A DNA stretch of 38,234 nt, taken from the NCBI GenBank assembly GCA_021298315.1, contig JAJTFC010000021.1, positions 1-38,234 on the forward strand, read 5' to 3'. This document shows, one piece after another, positions 25,278 through 34,699 of the stretch. The notes under the pieces were generated by a model. That model had not been told where the DNA came from. It saw only the letters and a program-made list of their open reading frames with translations, and searched no databases. A program made the translations under genes and the position numbers. This DNA comes from Planctomycetaceae bacterium. GTDB lineage: Bacteria > Planctomycetota > Planctomycetia > Pirellulales > Pirellulaceae. The stretch's first letter is position 1; the number at the start of each line of letters is the position of its first letter.

Positions 25278-28200
25278 CTAGGGCTTGCGAGCGGCGATAC
25301 CGAGTTGTTCTTCTTCTTCCTCTGGAATGATGATCCGAGGAGTCACAGTGAACATGAGCGTTTCGGTATCTCGACCGATCGCGTTGTTCTTGAACAATCG
25401 GTTGATGTAAGGAATCTTCGAGAGGATCGGTGTTCCCTTTTCAACACGTTCTTCCGAGAGTCGTTTGATACCACCCATGAGGATCGTACCGCCGTCTGGA
25501 ACAGTGACTGTGGTGCTAACACTCGTTTGGGAGAAGGCCGGTTGTTGAACCGTGATGCCTTCAACGATCTCTTCTTCGTTATTCCTTCCGGCTGATGGCA
25601 ATCCGTTCGAAGGATTCAGGATGCTTGTACCGGTCTTTGTGCTCTTTCGACCTTGGAAGGTGAATTCGCGGTCGGTTGCTCCGAGTCGGGTGAACTGTGG
25701 CATCATGGTCAGTCGAACGAATCGCTTGTCCGGTGAAACCACGGGCTGCACGTTCATTTGGGTACCTTCGCTCAGCACGACGATGATCGGACGCTGACCG
25801 ACAGCAAAGTCGCCAACGATCGGGGCGTAGCCCAGAACGAAGGGCCTGGTCGTTGTATCGTTGATCGTTCCGAACTGACCATCGAACATGGTCACCTTGG
25901 GAGCTTGCAATACGTTCGATCGTTTGTTTCCTTGGGCTGCTTGCAAGAACAGGAACATTTCGATATCGCTGAGGATAGCCACACCGATCGTGCTACCTGC
26001 ACCAGGATCGAATCCACCGAAGCTCGGTACCGTGGTACCAAAGCTACCCTGAGTTAGCCTGATGTCCAAGTCGGCAGTAGGAACCAGAGCATTCGGATTT
26101 TGGCTGCCGGCATCGGTCTCAACGCCGATGGCGATCGATGGACCACTATCCTCACGAGGAATTCGATTTCGGGTGTTGTCATCGAGTGATATTTGGAAAT
26201 TCACACCCATCTTCTCGAAGAAGCTATCAGAGAGTTTGATGAATCGAACTTCGATCGTCACCTGCAGGTTTTGCAATGCTCGCAGGCTCTTGAGCAAGTC
26301 AGCGATCTGCTCGTGCGTTTCTTGAGGTGCATTTACGATCAAACTGAGGTTCTGGCGGAACGGGCTCATCGTTGCCGTACCACCTTGGCTTTGCCAACCA
26401 TCAGGCGAGATGGTTGTTTCGATCAAATTCATCAGTTCCGAGAAGTTCGCCATCGATCCACCACCGAGCGCTCCGAGCGTTCCGTTGGCGGCCACAGGAT
26501 CGGCACCGAACATCGACGATAAGCTGTTGTTGGCTGCGGCCCCCGGCGACATCCCAGCAAACTGAGCCAAGACATTGGTGTTTGGGTCGATGCTAGCCAT
26601 CTTGCTGTTTCGCAGTGCCAGAGCGTCTTGCTCCTGCATATTCACAGCAACATAACTGTCCTGGGCTTGGTAAGCTGCTTGCAAAGCTCCACCCATCCCA
26701 GTGTTGTTGTCGGAGATAAAGTTAGCGATCGGGATCACCAAGTCGCGAACAGAATAGGTTTTGCTGTACATTTCCTGTTGCATGAACCGACGGCTTTGGA
26801 TCTTGACCACTTCGTTCTTAACGACATAGGTCAAGTTCAGCGGTTCGAGGATGTTCTTGAGAACATTCTTGAGCTTGATCCGATTCCCACGCAGATCCAA
26901 CGAGATCGGTTGATCGGATCGCAATCCTTCCTCGGCGATCGATGGCTCGTCGATCAGGATGATCAGACCGGTCATTTCCGAAATCGTCTTGACTGCATCA
27001 GCCAGTGGACGCTCTTCAAAGGAGGCCGAGAACGGCTCTTCGAGCAGATCGAGAATCTGACGCTCGGACGGCTGCAGTTTGAGCGAATCATCGCTGTATT
27101 TATCGCGATACTTCTTCAGATCATACCACTCCTTGACGGGTGGGAACTGAAGCGGTTGGCTGTCGGTCAAGTAGGTGGCCGAAGCTCGCTCAGCATCGGT
27201 AAAGCTGTTGACTAACGCCTCTTCCTTCATCGCTTGGATTTCTTTTTGCTCCGCAACGCGACGTTCGATCACCGAACGTCCACGCATCAAAGCAGAGATC
27301 TCCGAGTTTGGCTTAATCTCTTCTACCTTGCGTGCGATAACCTCAGCCTCTGCAAATCTTTGATCATCCATCAGTTCGTTGTACTGATCGACCAAAGTTT
27401 GGATCTGGGCATCTTCCTTGGCCTGCATCGACTCATCGAGCGAAATTCGATCCTCGATTTGCTTGTTGCGTTGATCGAGCTCAATCGATGCGCGATTGGT
27501 ATCCATCCAGGACTCAACGTTTGTCGTCACCCGGTCAACCATGGCCAACATCTGCTTGCGATAAGCCCCATCGACGTCCGACTGTGAGACGCGGCTTCGC
27601 AGGTTCTTGAGCCGATCGATCGCCTCGTAAGGCTTATCGTTGACCATTCGTTCAGCTTCAGCGATCTCTCCAGATACCTCCGCGAAGAGCCGTTGCTTGC
27701 GTTGGATAGCGTCACGGTCTTGGGTCGGAATCGCTGAAATAGCTTCTGGCTCGGAACGTGACTGTAGGTAAGCCAGCTTGTCTTTGAGCTGAACCCGAGC
27801 GCCTGCATCGAGTTCATCCTTCTTTTTCCAAGCGTTGGTGAAGCACTCCTTGGCTGTCTCACGGTCATCGCGAGCGAGTGCTTCAAGACCTTTTTCGTAC
27901 CATTGGTTGCCACTGATCTGGCTATCGGGTGCTTGTCCAAGCTCTTGCCCCGTCGCATCAGCTTTTGCACTGGCTTTGGCAATGCTCGAAGCGTCGGTCG
28001 TGGGTTGGTAGAGTCCCGATTGCACCGGAGTGCCTTGACCGGAAACGGCACCTGCGGTTGCGACGCGACTGGTCGATGCGTTGGACAATGGACTTGATGG
28101 TTGTTGTGCAATTTGGGCCATCACCGTTTTGGGATCGATTCCTCGCAAACGCATTGCGCGATCGATCTCCATGGCAACTTCCCGAGGCTTCATCGCACTG

Positions 28201-28604
28201 GATGCGAACTCCGCGTCGGCGACCTTCAAGGACAAGGCTTGATCGATCCATCGTTTGGCATTGACCAAATCGCCTTTCTGAAGGGCAAGTTTGGATTGTG
28301 CAGTCAATGCCAATGCCTGCTCCTTGGATGTTGGATTAGCACTCGCAGGCGGAATAGCAACGGTGCTACCGGAGTTACCACTGCTCTGTCCGAGAGTAGG
28401 TAAGGATCCTGACGGTGGCAATGTGCTCGGAGGCAGCGGAGGCAAGAGCCCTTGCTGCGCGCTGACTCGCTCAGACGACGTCGAGATAGCGACCATGACT
28501 CCAGTTGGAACAAGTGCCGGTAACGTTGCTGCAACAACCGGCCATGAGGCCGCATAAGCCACAGTCAACAGCCGAAACGTCCTGAGGGGATTTAGAGATT
28601 TCAA
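25278..28604 (-). CDS. Outer-membrane secretin (type II/III secretion, GspD/PilQ-like)
   Basis: A 1108-aa secretin family protein, expected to form an outer-membrane channel. An N-terminal signal region (about 10-50) is followed by a Pro-rich stretch, then TPR-like helices (about 95-480; KGLEALARDDRETAKECFTNAW, ALMRGRSVIERRVAEQKEIQ). An STN/N0-like domain lies near 525-600 (FSASFEERPLADAVKTISEM, ILIDEPSIAEEG). The N1/N3-like ring follows, and the secretin beta-barrel core contains FLQAAQGNKRSNVLQAPKV and VPDGGTILMGG near residue 1035, ending IPYINRLFK...TPRIIIPEEEEE. The start is TTG 28604, supported by AAGGAG 7 nt upstream. No other secretion gene is adjacent, so the partner pilus or type II system is elsewhere. 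It ends at a strong terminator. Confidence 0.93.
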   Translation of the reverse strand: MKSLNPLRTFRLLTVAYAASWPVVAATLPALVPTGVMVAISTSSERVSAQQGLLPPLPPSTLPPSGSLPTLGQSSGNSGSTVAIPPASANPTSKEQALALTAQSKLALQKGDLVNAKRWIDQALSLKVADAEFASSAMKPREVAMEIDRAMRLRGIDPKTVMAQIAQQPSSPLSNASTSRVATAGAVSGQGTPVQSGLYQPTTDASSIAKASAKADATGQELGQAPDSQISGNQWYEKGLEALARDDRETAKECFTNAWKKKDELDAGARVQLKDKLAYLQSRSEPEAISAIPTQDRDAIQRKQRLFAEVSGEIAEAERMVNDKPYEAIDRLKNLRSRVSQSDVDGAYRKQMLAMVDRVTTNVESWMDTNRASIELDQRNKQIEDRISLDESMQAKEDAQIQTLVDQYNELMDDQRFAEAEVIARKVEEIKPNSEISALMRGRSVIERRVAEQKEIQAMKEEALVNSFTDAERASATYLTDSQPLQFPPVKEWYDLKKYRDKYSDDSLKLQPSERQILDLLEEPFSASFEERPLADAVKTISEMTGLIILIDEPSIAEEGLRSDQPISLDLRGNRIKLKNVLKNILEPLNLTYVVKNEVVKIQSRRFMQQEMYSKTYSVRDLVIPIANFISDNNTGMGGALQAAYQAQDSYVAVNMQEQDALALRNSKMASIDPNTNVLAQFAGMSPGAAANNSLSSMFGADPVAANGTLGALGGGSMANFSELMNLIETTISPDGWQSQGGTATMSPFRQNLSLIVNAPQETHEQIADLLKSLRALQNLQVTIEVRFIKLSDSFFEKMGVNFQISLDDNTRNRIPREDSGPSIAIGVETDAGSQNPNALVPTADLDIRLTQGSFGTTVPSFGGFDPGAGSTIGVAILSDIEMFLFLQAAQGNKRSNVLQAPKVTMFDGQFGTINDTTTRPFVLGYAPIVGDFAVGQRPIIVVLSEGTQMNVQPVVSPDKRFVRLTMMPQFTRLGATDREFTFQGRKSTKTGTSILNPSNGLPSAGRNNEEEIVEGITVQQPAFSQTSVSTTVTVPDGGTILMGGIKRLSEERVEKGTPILSKIPYINRLFKNNAIGRDTETLMFTVTPRIIIPEEEEEQLGIAARKP

Positions 28605-28611
28605 CGCGACA

Positions 28612-28617
28612 CTCCTT
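28612..28617 (-). promoter_or_regulatory. Shine-Dalgarno site that fixes a TTG start
   Basis: AAGGAG on the minus strand, 7 nt before TTG 28604. It is one of the few strong ribosome binding sites in the window, and it supports TTG as the secretin start, since the next residues (KSLNPLRTFRLLTV) form the signal peptide. Confidence 0.75.
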
Positions 28618-28815
28618 ATCGCACAAAGGGAAGCCCAACACTTCGCTGGGAATACTATTCTTGACTCGGAATCTTCAAGCTCACTTTTTAGTCAGAACGA
28701 AAAATTACTCGAAATGGTAAAATAGGAACTTTCGGAACGGTTTATCTAACTTGTTTATCTTCACCCGCTTCTCACAACAGGCGTTTTATGCCCTTGGAAG
28801 AAACCCAACGGCAAA

Positions 28816-29796
28816 CTACCGAAGCACTGTACCTCCGACGGTTTGCTGCAAACCAGGCTGACTGGCTCGAATCAATACAGGCACACTCGATACAGGTCCA
28901 TTCGGCGCTGTAACGCTAGGGGCAGCAGGTGCTGCAGCTCCTTGCGAAGACACAAAACTACCTTGGGGTATGCTTGCTACCATACCAAGTGCTACGGATG
29001 TGTACTGACTGACATCGCCCCCTCCATCGTAGACCCAAGCATTCCAAGCCTGCTGAAGGTCTCCGAGCCTCGGATAGCCATAAACGGATCGAATCGCACT
29101 GACCCAATCCTCAGTCATCATTCCGTAATCGAGAAACTCAACGAATTTACGAGGACCAGCTTGGGCGATGAGAAACGCACACAGACTGTAACCCTGCGCA
29201 TACAAAGGCATCAAATCAGGAGGGTACTCCCTCATCGCAAACAATTGACGAAACGGGATTCCTCGGTTTTCAGTCAGGAATTTAACGAGCATCACGTCGT
29301 GCTTATTCCGCTCACTCGAATGCTCAACGGTCGTGCATGCACCCTCGTCAGCCCACCTTGGTACCGGCTTTCCACTGGCCGCAAAATGAGTTGCTAAGAC
29401 CGTGTGGGTCATCTCGTGAGGCAAGACACTGTCAATGATCCGCTCTTTCGTACCGCTTACAACCATCTGAATCGAACGTATCGTGCCTCCCATGAGGGTG
29501 TACTTTGTTTCCCCACTGGCAGGCAGATTCGGGCTCGTATTGACCACCAACGGAACTTTCTCGCTCCAAGGGGGCAAGTCATGGCCAAGCCAGTGGATCG
29601 CCAAGTGATTGCGGTAAGCATCGGCCATCGTTGCCACCTTCTTAGCAAACTCCAAATCCTGACTCATGACCCTAAAGTGCTGGCTTTCTACCAGGAATCT
29701 CTGCCCGAGTTGCTGCCCCAATAGGCTAGCTGGAAATGCAACAAAACAGCACAAACAAGCCAGAGCCATCGCCCAGCTAAATCGCTTCGCATCCAT
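28816..29796 (-). CDS. Exported HExxH metallopeptidase-like protein (peptidase MA-like)
   Basis: A 326-aa protein with signal peptide (WAMALACLCCFVAFPASLLG). The zinc site is HEMTH (H127, E128, H131) with a third ligand candidate E151 in RWADEG, the gluzincin arrangement. Flanking features (FAKKVATMADAYRNHLAIHWLG; YAQGYSLCAFLIAQAGPRKFVEFLDYG) match peptidase-MA-like proteins. It probably acts in the periplasm; the substrate is unknown. The C-terminus is an Ala/Pro/Ser/Val-rich tail. It lies 211 bp upstream of the secretin and 164 bp downstream of folP, all on the minus strand; I see no strong terminator in either gap. Confidence 0.87.
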   Translation of the reverse strand: MDAKRFSWAMALACLCCFVAFPASLLGQQLGQRFLVESQHFRVMSQDLEFAKKVATMADAYRNHLAIHWLGHDLPPWSEKVPLVVNTSPNLPASGETKYTLMGGTIRSIQMVVSGTKERIIDSVLPHEMTHTVLATHFAASGKPVPRWADEGACTTVEHSSERNKHDVMLVKFLTENRGIPFRQLFAMREYPPDLMPLYAQGYSLCAFLIAQAGPRKFVEFLDYGMMTEDWVSAIRSVYGYPRLGDLQQAWNAWVYDGGGDVSQYTSVALGMVASIPQGSFVSSQGAAAPAAPSVTAPNGPVSSVPVLIRASQPGLQQTVGGTVLR

Positions 29797-29960
29797 GCTT
29801 TACTGTCTTTCGAGAAGGCTTCGACCATCTGCACGATTCCACCATGCACACGGTCCGTTGGCCGGGAGTCTAGAAAATCCCCTCAGTCCTTCTCCAGTCC
29901 AATCCGATGCGAACCCTTAGAAAACCAAAGAAAAAGGGTGGGATTGCTAGCGTTTGAAGC

Positions 29961-30818
29961 TCAGCACGATTCGAGCAGTCGGAATGCTTGAACGTGTCCT
30001 GCAACATCATGCACACGTAGGATCTGAACCCCTTGGAGTTGCAAGGCAAAGGAGACTCCTAGCGTTCCGTAATCTCGACCAAGATCCTTGTCACCAAGCA
30101 CCTTACCAATGAATCCCTTCCGCGAATGCCCTACCAAAATCGGTCTTCCTAATTGATGAAACAAACCGACAGATCGGATCAGTTCAAGGTTGTGTTGATG
30201 AGATTTCCCGAAACCAATCCCTGGATCTAAGCAGATTCGTTCTGGATCGATTCCGGCTTTTCGCAGAAGACTATCCCGCTGGCGAAGGTAATCAAGGATC
30301 TCCAATGTACAGTTTTCATAACTGGGATTGTCTTGCATGTTTTGAGGTGTCCCTTGCCGATGCATCGCGCAGATTCCCGCCTGAGTACTCCTTGCCACAT
30401 CGATCATTCGTTCGTCGGCCTCGAGCCCCGAAACATCATTGATGATTCTTGCCCCTAGCTCGACGGCTACCTGAGCAACACTGGCCTTGGTCGTGTCGAT
30501 CGAAATTGGGATGTTCACCACCCCTTGCAGCCGTTCGAGTACGGGTGCAACGCGTTGGACTTCGTCGGTTGGACTTACAGGTTGACTGTATGGACGAGTG
30601 CTTTCGCCACCGATATCCAAGATATCCGCACCGGCATCTTCGAGCCGCTTAGCACAATCGACTGCCGCTTGAACCGTATAAAAATTTCCGCCGTCAGAAA
30701 AACTGTCGGGCGTCACGTTGAGAATCCCCATGATCAAGGGGGTCTTTCGAAACGTAAGGACTTGGTTCTTGATCGTCCAAGTATTTGTGCGGGGTACGGT
30801 CATGGAGTAGGTGATCAT
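29961..30818 (-). CDS. folP: Dihydropteroate synthase
   Basis: Folate-pathway enzyme that joins 6-hydroxymethyl-dihydropterin pyrophosphate to p-aminobenzoate. Motifs in order: GILNVTPDSFSDGG (31-44), DILDIGGESTRP, PISIDTTKASVA, IINDVSGLEAD, DPGIGFGKS and GHSRKGFIG; all expected pterin and diphosphate contacts are visible. Length 285 aa is normal. ATG 30818 has no clear Shine-Dalgarno; ATG 30803 (MTVPRTNTW) is an alternative that removes five residues and no domain. The gene lies downstream of repeat copy C, which separates it from the UXS gene. No other folate gene is in the window. Confidence 0.96.
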   Translation of the reverse strand: MITYSMTVPRTNTWTIKNQVLTFRKTPLIMGILNVTPDSFSDGGNFYTVQAAVDCAKRLEDAGADILDIGGESTRPYSQPVSPTDEVQRVAPVLERLQGVVNIPISIDTTKASVAQVAVELGARIINDVSGLEADERMIDVARSTQAGICAMHRQGTPQNMQDNPSYENCTLEILDYLRQRDSLLRKAGIDPERICLDPGIGFGKSHQHNLELIRSVGLFHQLGRPILVGHSRKGFIGKVLGDKDLGRDYGTLGVSFALQLQGVQILRVHDVAGHVQAFRLLESC

Positions 30819-30846
30819 TGAAAGAGACTTTGTGCGCCCTTATTTG

Positions 30847-31079
30847 GGTTCTTCAGGTGCTATCGTGGCTAAAACTAATTGAATTCGTGCTCGTGCTCAT
30901 GCTCGTAATCGGATGATGGGAATTGCTCTGTGGAATGGAGTTGACGTTCCAAAGCACTCGCATAAATGCGCCTGCTAAGCCCCTTTCGAGCACGAGTACG
31001 AGCACCGTTCCACTGAGCACGAGCACGCAGCAGCCAGGCCCTAAACAAATCGCTATACCCACTAAAAACCTGAAGATCC
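30847..31079 (+). repeat. Dispersed CTTCAGG-end repeat, copy C (long form, 233 bp)
   Basis: Left end GGTTCTTCAGGT (30847-30858) and right end ACCTGAAGATCC (31068-31079) are inverted. TATTT lies one base outside each end (30841-30845 and 31081-31085). The left arm matches the inverted right end of copy B (GTGGCT, AATTGAATTCG), and the right arm matches copies A and B. Inside, 30886-30905 and 30987-31006 form a further 20-bp inverted repeat with three mismatches around an 81-bp unique core. The element occupies nearly all of the gap between folP and the UXS gene, so no other feature fits there. Confidence 0.8.
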
Positions 31080-31093
31080 ATATTTAGAGGCGA

Positions 31094-32086
31094 CTACTTG
31101 TAATTAGGAGTCGGTGGAATGTACGAATCTAAATCGATCGACTGAAACCAAGCGATCGTCTTTTTCAAGCCTTCTTCGAGCGGAGTCGTCGGATTCCAAC
31201 CGAGCTTTTCGCGCGCAAGCGAGATGTCGGGTCGACGACGAGTTGGATCATCGGGAGGAAGGGGCAAGTACTTTAGTTCGGATCGACTCTCGGTCAATTG
31301 GATCACAAGATCGGCTAACTCCCGTATGGTAAACTCGTCCGGATTTCCGATATTGACCGGCCCTATGAATCCTTCGGTGTTCATCATCCGAACGATAGAG
31401 TCAACCAAATCGTCTCGGTAGCAAAACGAACGAGTCTGTTCACCGGTTCCAAACAGAGTGATCGGTTCATCGCGAAGAGCTTGCCTGATGAAGTTCGACA
31501 CGACCCGACCATCGTAGGGGTGCATGCGAGGTCCATAGGTGTTGAATATTCGCACGATACGAACATCGACGTGGTTCATCCGGTGGTAGTCCATGAACAG
31601 CGTTTCAGCGACCCGTTTTCCTTCGTCATAGCAAGAGCGAACACCGATGGGATTGACATTTCCCCAGTAACTTTCCGGTTGCGGATGCACCTGTGGATCA
31701 CCATAGACTTCGCTAGTGCTGGCCTGCAAAACCCTGGCACCGCACCGCTTGGCCATCCCCAAGACATTGATGGCCCCCATGACCGATGTTTTCACCGTCT
31801 TGATCGGATTGTATTGATAGTGCCCCGGTGCTGCCGGACAAGCCAGATGGTAGATCTGATCGACCTCCAAATAGATCGGCAGAGTAACATCGTGGCGAAT
31901 GAGCTCGAAATTGGGTTTCCCAAGCAGGTGAAAGACGTTGGTCTTTTGAGAAGTGAAAAAGTTATCCACGCATAGCACGTCGTGCCCTTGGCCGACCAAT
32001 CTCTCGCAAAGATGGGATCCTAGAAAGCCAGCCCCTCCAGTTACGAGTATTCGTTTTGTTTTGCTACCGACTGCCTTGTGGCTCAT
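31094..32086 (-). CDS. UDP-glucuronate decarboxylase-like NAD-dependent epimerase/dehydratase
   Basis: Short-chain-dehydrogenase-fold sugar-nucleotide enzyme of the UXS type, which converts UDP-glucuronate to UDP-xylose for surface polysaccharides. Motifs: [10 protein letters not shown] (Rossmann loop), [20 protein letters not shown] (UXS-typical), [16 protein letters not shown] with catalytic Tyr and Lys, and [22 protein letters not shown]. From ATG 32086 the product is 330 aa; a GTG at 32098 overlaps the upstream stop (GTGA) and would add four residues. Either start implies coupling to the glycosidase gene. UXS is favoured over other epimerases because of the HLACPA motif, but substrate specificity is inferred. 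Confidence 0.9.
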   Translation of the reverse strand: MSHKAVGSKTKRILVTGGAGFLGSHLCERLVGQGHDVLCVDNFFTSQKTNVFHLLGKPNFELIRHDVTLPIYLEVDQIYHLACPAAPGHYQYNPIKTVKTSVMGAINVLGMAKRCGARVLQASTSEVYGDPQVHPQPESYWGNVNPIGVRSCYDEGKRVAETLFMDYHRMNHVDVRIVRIFNTYGPRMHPYDGRVVSNFIRQALRDEPITLFGTGEQTRSFCYRDDLVDSIVRMMNTEGFIGPVNIGNPDEFTIRELADLVIQLTESRSELKYLPLPPDDPTRRRPDISLAREKLGWNPTTPLEEGLKKTIAWFQSIDLDSYIPPTPNYK

Positions 32087-32094
32087 TGGCGGGC

Positions 32095-32988
32095 TCACTT
32101 TCTGTCTCGGATCAGACTCAAAACCACCGGCACCGGACGCACTCCGGTTTTCTCGCTCGGGCTATTGGCCACCGAAAGTTCGTCCTTGTCGTTGCGTATC
32201 CACATCGAGGAAGACCCGCCACCGTCGAGATTGATCCCTTCGCTACAACCTCTTTCGATCAGAAGCTTGGCGAGTTCCTCCTCGCTGACCCCCTCGCTGT
32301 AGCCCTGCTGACGTCCGTCGACGACCATCCACACAAATTGGTTCCTGTCTTTTGAAAGCCCAACAGCGGTTCGCGGATGCCTGACCTGACTCGGTTCGAC
32401 CAAAACCTGTGAGTCTTTGAGTATCCCGCGAAAACCGGATACCGCCCATTTGGCTTGTACCCCTTTTTCCTGGAGCTCCTCTTTGGATGCTATTGTGCCG
32501 ATCTTGATCCGTTTCGATGCATCCATCCAAACCGACCAATATCCACCCTGAGGTGGGCTAATCAAACGATCGGCCTGGGATACCCAGCCAGAGATATCCG
32601 CAGCTCCGCCGACGATGTAACCGGGTTTCTTGCCTGTCTGAGGATCGGTGAGCATGGCCCAAGCAGAGGTGTTGATCGCAGCGATCGCATTGACCTTTTT
32701 GGCCAGATCCCGAGGATGAGCCAATGCCACCTCGGCAGGTCCATCCCCATCAGGATCATCTCCCGCAGCAACTTCAAAGGATAGATCGGCGGCTTGGGTG
32801 TCGATCTGAAGAACATGGATATGCAGCGGCCTTGGTTCCTCTCGTACGATGTGCTCGTAGCCAACACCCGTAGGCAATCGCCAGCTCTCTTGCGGCTTGT
32901 CTTGAGCCAACCCAATCGACACATGGATGGAACTCGAAGACAGAACCATCATCCACAAAAATATGCAATGTCGCATTGGTCTAAACAT
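32095..32988 (-). CDS. Secreted phosphodiester glycosidase-family protein (NAGPA-like)
   Basis: A 297-aa exported protein with signal peptide ([20 protein letters not shown], cleavage before QD). The NAGPA/phosphodiester glycosidase domain is visible in [53 protein letters not shown] and [11 protein letters not shown] near the C-terminus. This family removes sugar phosphodiester caps from glycoconjugates or cell-surface polymers. It lies 22 bp after the ketopantoate-reductase-like gene and overlaps or abuts the UXS gene, so it fits a surface-carbohydrate role. The substrate is unknown. Confidence 0.9.
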   Translation of the reverse strand: MFRPMRHCIFLWMMVLSSSSIHVSIGLAQDKPQESWRLPTGVGYEHIVREEPRPLHIHVLQIDTQAADLSFEVAAGDDPDGDGPAEVALAHPRDLAKKVNAIAAINTSAWAMLTDPQTGKKPGYIVGGAADISGWVSQADRLISPPQGGYWSVWMDASKRIKIGTIASKEELQEKGVQAKWAVSGFRGILKDSQVLVEPSQVRHPRTAVGLSKDRNQFVWMVVDGRQQGYSEGVSEEELAKLLIERGCSEGINLDGGGSSSMWIRNDKDELSVANSPSEKTGVRPVPVVLSLIRDRK

Positions 32989-33010
32989 TCGATGTTCCTT
33001 ATCTCATTCT

Positions 33011-33961
33011 TTATTGCTTGCTGGCAACTCGGTGCCCCGCCATGAACTTTAGCTGCTGGTACATGGTCATGACAATCGGGGCGGAAAATCCACACCGCTT
33101 GGCCTCTTGCAAAGCGTTCCCATAGATCGCTTCGACTTCGATCGGACGACCGCCGAGAAAATCCAATCGCATGCTGCTATCATAGGGAACCATATCATCG
33201 GTGTGATCGATAACCCAATCGACATAGCTCGGCTCGATCGGACTCCCAGCCGCTTGTGCGATTTGCCGAACCTCTTCGCTAATGCGTCTTGCAAGCAAAC
33301 GCGAGTCAGCATCGCCCATGATCGCATCGGTGCTGGCATTCAAGAGAACCGACAGACCATTGAATGGGATGTTCCACATGAGCTTTTTCCACTTGGTTGT
33401 CGGCAAGTCATCGGTCAAGTAAGCTTCGATGCCCGAGGCGACCATATCGTCGAGGATCTGCTGAAGGATCTCCTTCGAGGGGCCAGGATCCTTACCGTCA
33501 ATGCCACGATAGGCACCAAAGACGATCCGACCATAATCCAAATGCCTGATGTGCCCTGGACCTACTTTGTTCGAACAAAGAAAACAACAACCACCTGCTA
33601 CACGCTCTGGACCAACGATACCGCGAGCTGTCTGCTCTACGTTCAGTCCATTCTGCAAAACCAGAACGATCGACTCTTGATGTAGGATCGGCTGCAACAA
33701 CTCTTCAAGCAAATGGTTCTGCGTGCTCTTGAGCCCGATGATCGCCACGTCGCACTTGGGCATGTCCTGAGATCGAGCATGAGCGTTGACGGTGGGGAGA
33801 TGAAAGTCCCCGAGCTTACTGTCGACTCGCAATCCATGCTCGATCACATGCTCGTAGTCACTGTGCAAGAGGAAATGAATATCGAGCCCTTGTCGGGCAA
33901 TAAGCCCGCCATAAAAGCCACCGAGTGCTCCTGTACCTAAAACCGAATACCTCAGTCTCAT
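33011..33961 (-). CDS. panE: 2-dehydropantoate 2-reductase-family protein
   Basis: NADPH-dependent reductase family of ketopantoate reductase (pantothenate/CoA pathway). The N-terminal Rossmann motif is VLGTGALGGFYGG (7-19), followed by IIGLKSTQNH and LVLQNGLNVEQ. The family's catalytic Lys is in LPTTKWKKLMWNIPFN, and the C-terminal domain has PYDSSMRLDFLGGRPIEVEAIYG. Length 316 aa is normal. AGGA lies upstream of ATG 33961. Not all homologues reduce ketopantoate, so the symbol is provisional. First gene of a likely three-gene unit with the glycosidase and UXS; the functional link between them is not obvious. Confidence 0.87.
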   Translation of the reverse strand: MRLRYSVLGTGALGGFYGGLIARQGLDIHFLLHSDYEHVIEHGLRVDSKLGDFHLPTVNAHARSQDMPKCDVAIIGLKSTQNHLLEELLQPILHQESIVLVLQNGLNVEQTARGIVGPERVAGGCCFLCSNKVGPGHIRHLDYGRIVFGAYRGIDGKDPGPSKEILQQILDDMVASGIEAYLTDDLPTTKWKKLMWNIPFNGLSVLLNASTDAIMGDADSRLLARRISEEVRQIAQAAGSPIEPSYVDWVIDHTDDMVPYDSSMRLDFLGGRPIEVEAIYGNALQEAKRCGFSAPIVMTMYQQLKFMAGHRVASKQ

Positions 33962-34064
33962 CCGCTGTCCTAAAATCTGCGTCTAACGTCAACAATCAAC
34001 TCAAACTCTCTTGCCTCGAACTTGCCTCGAATGGAGAGAGCCACCATTGCCAAATGCTTGCAAT

Positions 34065-34095
34065 ATCTTAGCGATGTCGCTCGAAAGGCTAAGAT
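34065..34095 (-). terminator. Possible weak terminator after the small membrane protein
   Basis: ATCTTAGC (34065-34072) and GCTAAGAT (34088-34095) pair around a 15-nt loop, about 50 bp beyond the stop of the 34144 gene. On the minus strand only ATTGC follows, so the U-tract is poor. The 33962-34143 gap also has a tandem 11-bp duplication (CTTGCCTCGAA at 34010-34031). Confidence 0.35.
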
Positions 34096-34143
34096 CTTTC
34101 GGTGGAGATCCGATGAAAAATCGATGATTTGACAAGGACGGAT

Positions 34144-34683
34144 TTATTCTTCCGCACGCCTCTTTGCCATCCACCACCTGTCAGGGGTGACCAATCGCAA
34201 TAGCAATCCAAATAAACATGAGATCCCAATCAAGATCGATCCTGTGGCAATGGTCACCAGAAAGGCATCGACCAATCCAAGATTGCCGACATCGAGATTC
34301 TTGCCAGGGATGATCCCAGTCTTACGCATGAATTCGATGCCAAGCATGCCAGCCAAGAGCTGTAGGACTGGAAAAAACTGGGATAAAGCCACGAGCATCC
34401 CTCCACGTATTGCGTACATAACAAGTAGAGGTGTGTAGACACTCGCGAGATATCCGAGCAGCAACCCAAAAACCATCCCAAGAACGATTCCAATTTGCCC
34501 AAGCCCCTGCTGAACCTCAGTCCAGCCGATCAGCAGCGGAACAACCGAATTGCACAGCAAAACAACCGTCCACTGAATCGACAATACCAGCGGACTATGA
34601 ATCACCCGTCGCTGCTGAGTTTGTGTTTCCAAGGCGATGTCAGTCGCCTGGAAGGGATTATTGTCATCGGTACTGGTAGTCAT
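34144..34683 (-). CDS. Small integral membrane protein of unknown function
   Basis: From ATG 34683 (AGGA 7 nt upstream; a GTG at 34686 is the alternative) the product is 179 aa. After a hydrophilic N-terminus ending near residue 30, about four membrane segments are visible: LSIQWTVVLLCNSVVPLLIG, GIVLGMVFGLLLGYLASVY, a middle hydrophobic pair around LLVMYAIRGGMLVALSQFF / VLQLLAGMLGI, and FLVTIATGSILIGISCLFGLLL. No family is recognised. It begins 17 bp after the ABC permease stop, so the two are probably co-expressed, and it could be an accessory membrane partner of the permease; that is inference. Confidence 0.75.
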   Translation of the reverse strand: MTTSTDDNNPFQATDIALETQTQQRRVIHSPLVLSIQWTVVLLCNSVVPLLIGWTEVQQGLGQIGIVLGMVFGLLLGYLASVYTPLLVMYAIRGGMLVALSQFFPVLQLLAGMLGIEFMRKTGIIPGKNLDVGNLGLVDAFLVTIATGSILIGISCLFGLLLRLVTPDRWWMAKRRAEE

Positions 34684-34699
34684 CACTGAATCCTGTAAC

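Noticed and set aside
30853..31062. Leu/Val-rich small minus-strand ORF (VLVLSGTVLVLVLE-like) over repeat copy C, with a similar one over copy A at 9460-9693
   Set aside because: The similar peptides follow from the shared repeat DNA with its GTGCTC iterations. Flanking residues differ, copy B reads out to a stop soon after, and there is no ribosome site, so a real gene is unlikely.
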